DNA of 64,000 nucleotides. Origin: an uncultured Collinsella sp. (GTDB taxonomy: Bacteria > Actinomycetota > Coriobacteriia > Coriobacteriales > Coriobacteriaceae). Position 1 is the stretch's first letter; each line of letters opens with the position of its first letter. Below, piece by piece: positions 62,007 through 64,000 of this stretch. The position numbers were made by a program, and so were the translations under genes. Location of the stretch: NCBI GenBank assembly GCA_900542155.1, contig UQMD01000002.1, forward strand, positions 124,001-188,000. Reading direction: 5' to 3'. Under the pieces are notes generated by a model, which saw only the letters and a program-made list of their open reading frames with translations, was not told where the DNA came from and did not search any database.

Positions 62007-63341
62007 ATGAGCACACAGACCGAGCCCAAGCTCGTCACGCAAATCGACTTCGCCCGCGCCGGGCAGATCACACCGCAGATGAAGGAGGTTGCCGAGCGCG
62101 AGCATCGCGACCCCGAGTACATCCGCGAGCGCGTGGCCGACGGCCGCATCGCCATTCCCGCCAACATCGTGCATATCAAAAAGGGCATGCGAGCCTTTGG
62201 TGTCGGCGAGGGCCTGTCCACCAAGGTCAACGTCAACCTGGGCATCTCGGGCGACAAGGCCGATGCCGCCGAGGAGTGGAAGAAGGTCAAGATTGCCGAG
62301 GACTTTGGCGCCGACGCCATCATGGACCTCTCCAACTCGGGCAAGACGCGCCAGTTCCGCCAGCAGCTCATCGACGAGACGCCACTCATGGTGGGCACCG
62401 TCCCCATGTACGACGCCATCGGCTACATGGAAAAGCCGCTGGTCAAGCTGACCAAGGACGACCTGTTCGAGGTCGTGCGCGCGCATGCCGAGGACGGCGT
62501 GGACTTTATGACCATCCACTGCGGCATCAACAAGTCGGTCACTAAGACCTTTAAGGAGACCGGCCGCCTGATGAACATCGTCAGCCGCGGCGGTTCGCTG
62601 CTGTTTGGCTGGATGGAGGTCACCGGCAACGAAAACCCCTTCTACGAGTACTTTGACGAGCTGCTCGAGATTTGCCACGAGTACGACGTGACGATTTCGC
62701 TCGGCGACTCCTGCCGCCCGGGCTGCCTCTACGACTCCAACGATGCCACCGAGACCGCCGAGATGATCGAGCTGGGCAAGCTGTGCAAGCGCGCATGGGC
62801 CGCCGGCGTCCAGGTCATGGTCGAGGGACCGGGCCACATGGCGCTCGACGAGATCGCCGCCAATATGAAACTGCAGAAGCGCCTGTGCCACAACGCCCCG
62901 TTCTATGTGCTCGGGCCGCTGGTGACCGATATCGGTGTGGGATACGACCACATCACCGCCGCCATCGGTGGCGCCATCTCCGCCAGCTCCGGCGCCGACT
63001 TCCTGTGCTACGTGACGCCGGCCGAGCACCTATGCCTGCCCAACGCCCAGGACGTGCTCGATGGCCTCATGGCTACCAAGATCGCCGCACACGCCGCCGA
63101 TATCGCCAAGAAGGTGCCGCACGCCCGCGACATGGACGACAAGATGGGCCAGGCACGCCGCAAGCTCGACTGGGACGCCATGTGGAAGTGCGCGCTCGAC
63201 CCAGTTACGGGCAAGAAGCGCTACGAGGAGTCTCCCGCCGCCACCGAGGGCACTTGCACTATGTGTGGCAAGATGTGCGCCGTCCGTACCGTTAACAAGG
63301 TGTTCGAAGGCACAACGATCGATCTTGGCATGGAGGATTAA
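62007..63341 (+). CDS. thiC: Phosphomethylpyrimidine synthase
   Basis: A 444-residue ThiC, a radical SAM enzyme that converts aminoimidazole ribotide to the HMP phosphate moiety of thiamine. The cluster motif is CTMCGKMC near the C-terminus, a C-x2-C-x3-C spacing. SGDKADAAEEWKKVKIAEDFGADAIMDLS and SLGDSCRPGC are family regions. The start ATG 62007 (MSTQTEPK) is nine bases past the AAGGGA of the riboswitch. Confidence 0.95.
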   Translation: MSTQTEPKLVTQIDFARAGQITPQMKEVAEREHRDPEYIRERVADGRIAIPANIVHIKKGMRAFGVGEGLSTKVNVNLGISGDKADAAEEWKKVKIAEDFGADAIMDLSNSGKTRQFRQQLIDETPLMVGTVPMYDAIGYMEKPLVKLTKDDLFEVVRAHAEDGVDFMTIHCGINKSVTKTFKETGRLMNIVSRGGSLLFGWMEVTGNENPFYEYFDELLEICHEYDVTISLGDSCRPGCLYDSNDATETAEMIELGKLCKRAWAAGVQVMVEGPGHMALDEIAANMKLQKRLCHNAPFYVLGPLVTDIGVGYDHITAAIGGAISASSGADFLCYVTPAEHLCLPNAQDVLDGLMATKIAAHAADIAKKVPHARDMDDKMGQARRKLDWDAMWKCALDPVTGKKRYEESPAATEGTCTMCGKMCAVRTVNKVFEGTTIDLGMED

Positions 63342-63432
63342 CGCGTCACCGGAGCCGCAATCGGTAACATGGTGTTCGTCAATTGTTGACGTGTGAACAT
63401 TTGCTTACATTTGCGTAAAGATTGCATCGCCC

Positions 63433-63470
63433 GCCCGGGTTCGGAATACAGCCGGCCCGGGCATCTTTAT
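63433..63470 (+). terminator. Hairpin after thiC
   Basis: GCCCGGGTTCGG pairs with CCGGCCCGGGC around a short loop, followed by ATCTTTAT. It may terminate thiC. It overlaps the TATAAT at 63468-63473 that is the probable -10 of thiD. Confidence 0.55.
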
Positions 63471-63519
63471 AATGCAGACTTAAAGACCCATTTGAATCCG
63501 ACCGGACAAGGGAGTGAGC

Positions 63520-64000
63520 ATGGATCGCAGTAAGGTACCCGCCGTTCTGTCCATCGCGGGATCCGATTCCAGCGGCGGTGCCGGCATTCAGGCCGACATC
63601 AAGACCATCACGGCGCACCGCCTGTATGCCGAGACGGCCATAACCGCCATCACAGCGCAAAACACCCTGGGCGTCACCGCCGTGCAGGATATCTCGCCAG
63701 ATATCGTAGCCGCGCAAATTGACGCCGTCTTTGACGATATCCGCCCCAGCGCCGTCAAGATTGGCATGGTCTCCTCTGCCGAGATTATCGAAGTCATCGC
63801 AGACCGCTTGAGCGCTTGGAACGCAACGAACGTGGTCGTCGACCCCGTCATGGTCGCCACCTCGGGCGCGCGATTGATTGCCGAGGATGCCTCCGAGGCA
63901 CTCACCCGCCGCCTGTTCCCGTTGGCAACGGTCATCACGCCCAACATTCCCGAGGCCATGACGCTGCTCGACTACGAGGTCGATTCCGAGCGCACGCAAC
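63520..64000 (+). CDS. thiD: Hydroxymethylpyrimidine/phosphomethylpyrimidine kinase, 3' end beyond window
   Basis: The first 160 codons of ThiD. The opening VLSIAGSDSSGGAGIQADIKT is the signature; VVDPVMVATSGARLI is the phosphate-binding part. It phosphorylates HMP or HMP-P in thiamine synthesis, downstream of ThiC. AAGGGAG precedes the ATG. The frame stays open to the window end. Confidence 0.93.
   Translation, partial: MDRSKVPAVLSIAGSDSSGGAGIQADIKTITAHRLYAETAITAITAQNTLGVTAVQDISPDIVAAQIDAVFDDIRPSAVKIGMVSSAEIIEVIADRLSAWNATNVVVDPVMVATSGARLIAEDASEALTRRLFPLATVITPNIPEAMTLLDYEVDSERTQ

Noticed and set aside
1..64000. CRISPR arrays, insertion sequences or prophage
   Set aside because: I saw no regularly spaced direct repeats, transposase, integrase or phage structural genes anywhere in the window.

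Overview
The window is a GC-rich stretch of a bacterial chromosome. It most resembles an anaerobic Coriobacteriia gut bacterium of the Collinsella type. This is inferred from gene content (formate-hydrogen lyase, selenium and molybdenum enzymes, oxygen-sensitive [4Fe-4S] proteins, a four-domain S1 protein) and from remembered family resemblance, not from a search.

Layout. (1) Bases 1-19494, almost entirely minus strand: selA (running off the left edge), an orphan molybdopterin oxidoreductase, and a 14-gene formate-hydrogen lyase operon transcribed from about 19.1 kb down to 3.6 kb: hydN, fdhF, hyfA-B-C-D-E-F-G-H-I, hycH, hycI, focA. fdhF contains an in-frame UGA read as selenocysteine 140. 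(2) 19.5-21.9 kb: small accessory island with a RelB/DinJ-type antitoxin plus PIN toxin pair, an AbiEi-like/DUF559-like protein flanked by two near-identical palindromes, and tRNA-Gly and tRNA-Pro. (3) 22-31.6 kb, minus strand: brnQ, then a selenium operon (two HgdB-like proteins, one HgdC-like activator, a GT4 glycosyltransferase, selD with a UGA at codon 17, yedF, a DUF3343 protein and a cysteine desulfurase). (4) 31.6-37 kb, minus strand: molybdate uptake modABC and molybdenum-cofactor genes mogA and moeA. (5) 37.2-64 kb: mixed housekeeping genes: CLC channel, lipid kinase, release-factor-like protein, xpt, MFS exporter, a methionine-pathway sulfhydrylase, C_GCAxxG protein, yigZ, rnpB RNA, rpsA, HAD hydrolases, cyuA-like gene, rpiB, ndk, argG/argH, polA, M18 aminopeptidase, yaaA, a TPP riboswitch with thiC, and thiD (running off the right edge).

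How it fits together. FdhF needs selenocysteine (SelA, SelD, and probably YedF, DUF3343 and the desulfurase for Se delivery) and a molybdopterin cofactor (ModABC, MogA, MoeA). It feeds electrons through Fe-S proteins into a membrane-bound group 4 [NiFe] hydrogenase. FocA moves formate, and HycH/HycI mature the hydrogenase. A 64-kb neighbourhood therefore supplies much of what is needed to convert formate to hydrogen.

The most unusual signals are the selenium operon that couples a glycosyltransferase and an HgdB/HgdC-type ATP-driven reductase to SelD, and several families of intergenic palindromes. One palindrome family has a fixed outer arm with compensatory inner arms; another has a conserved loop.
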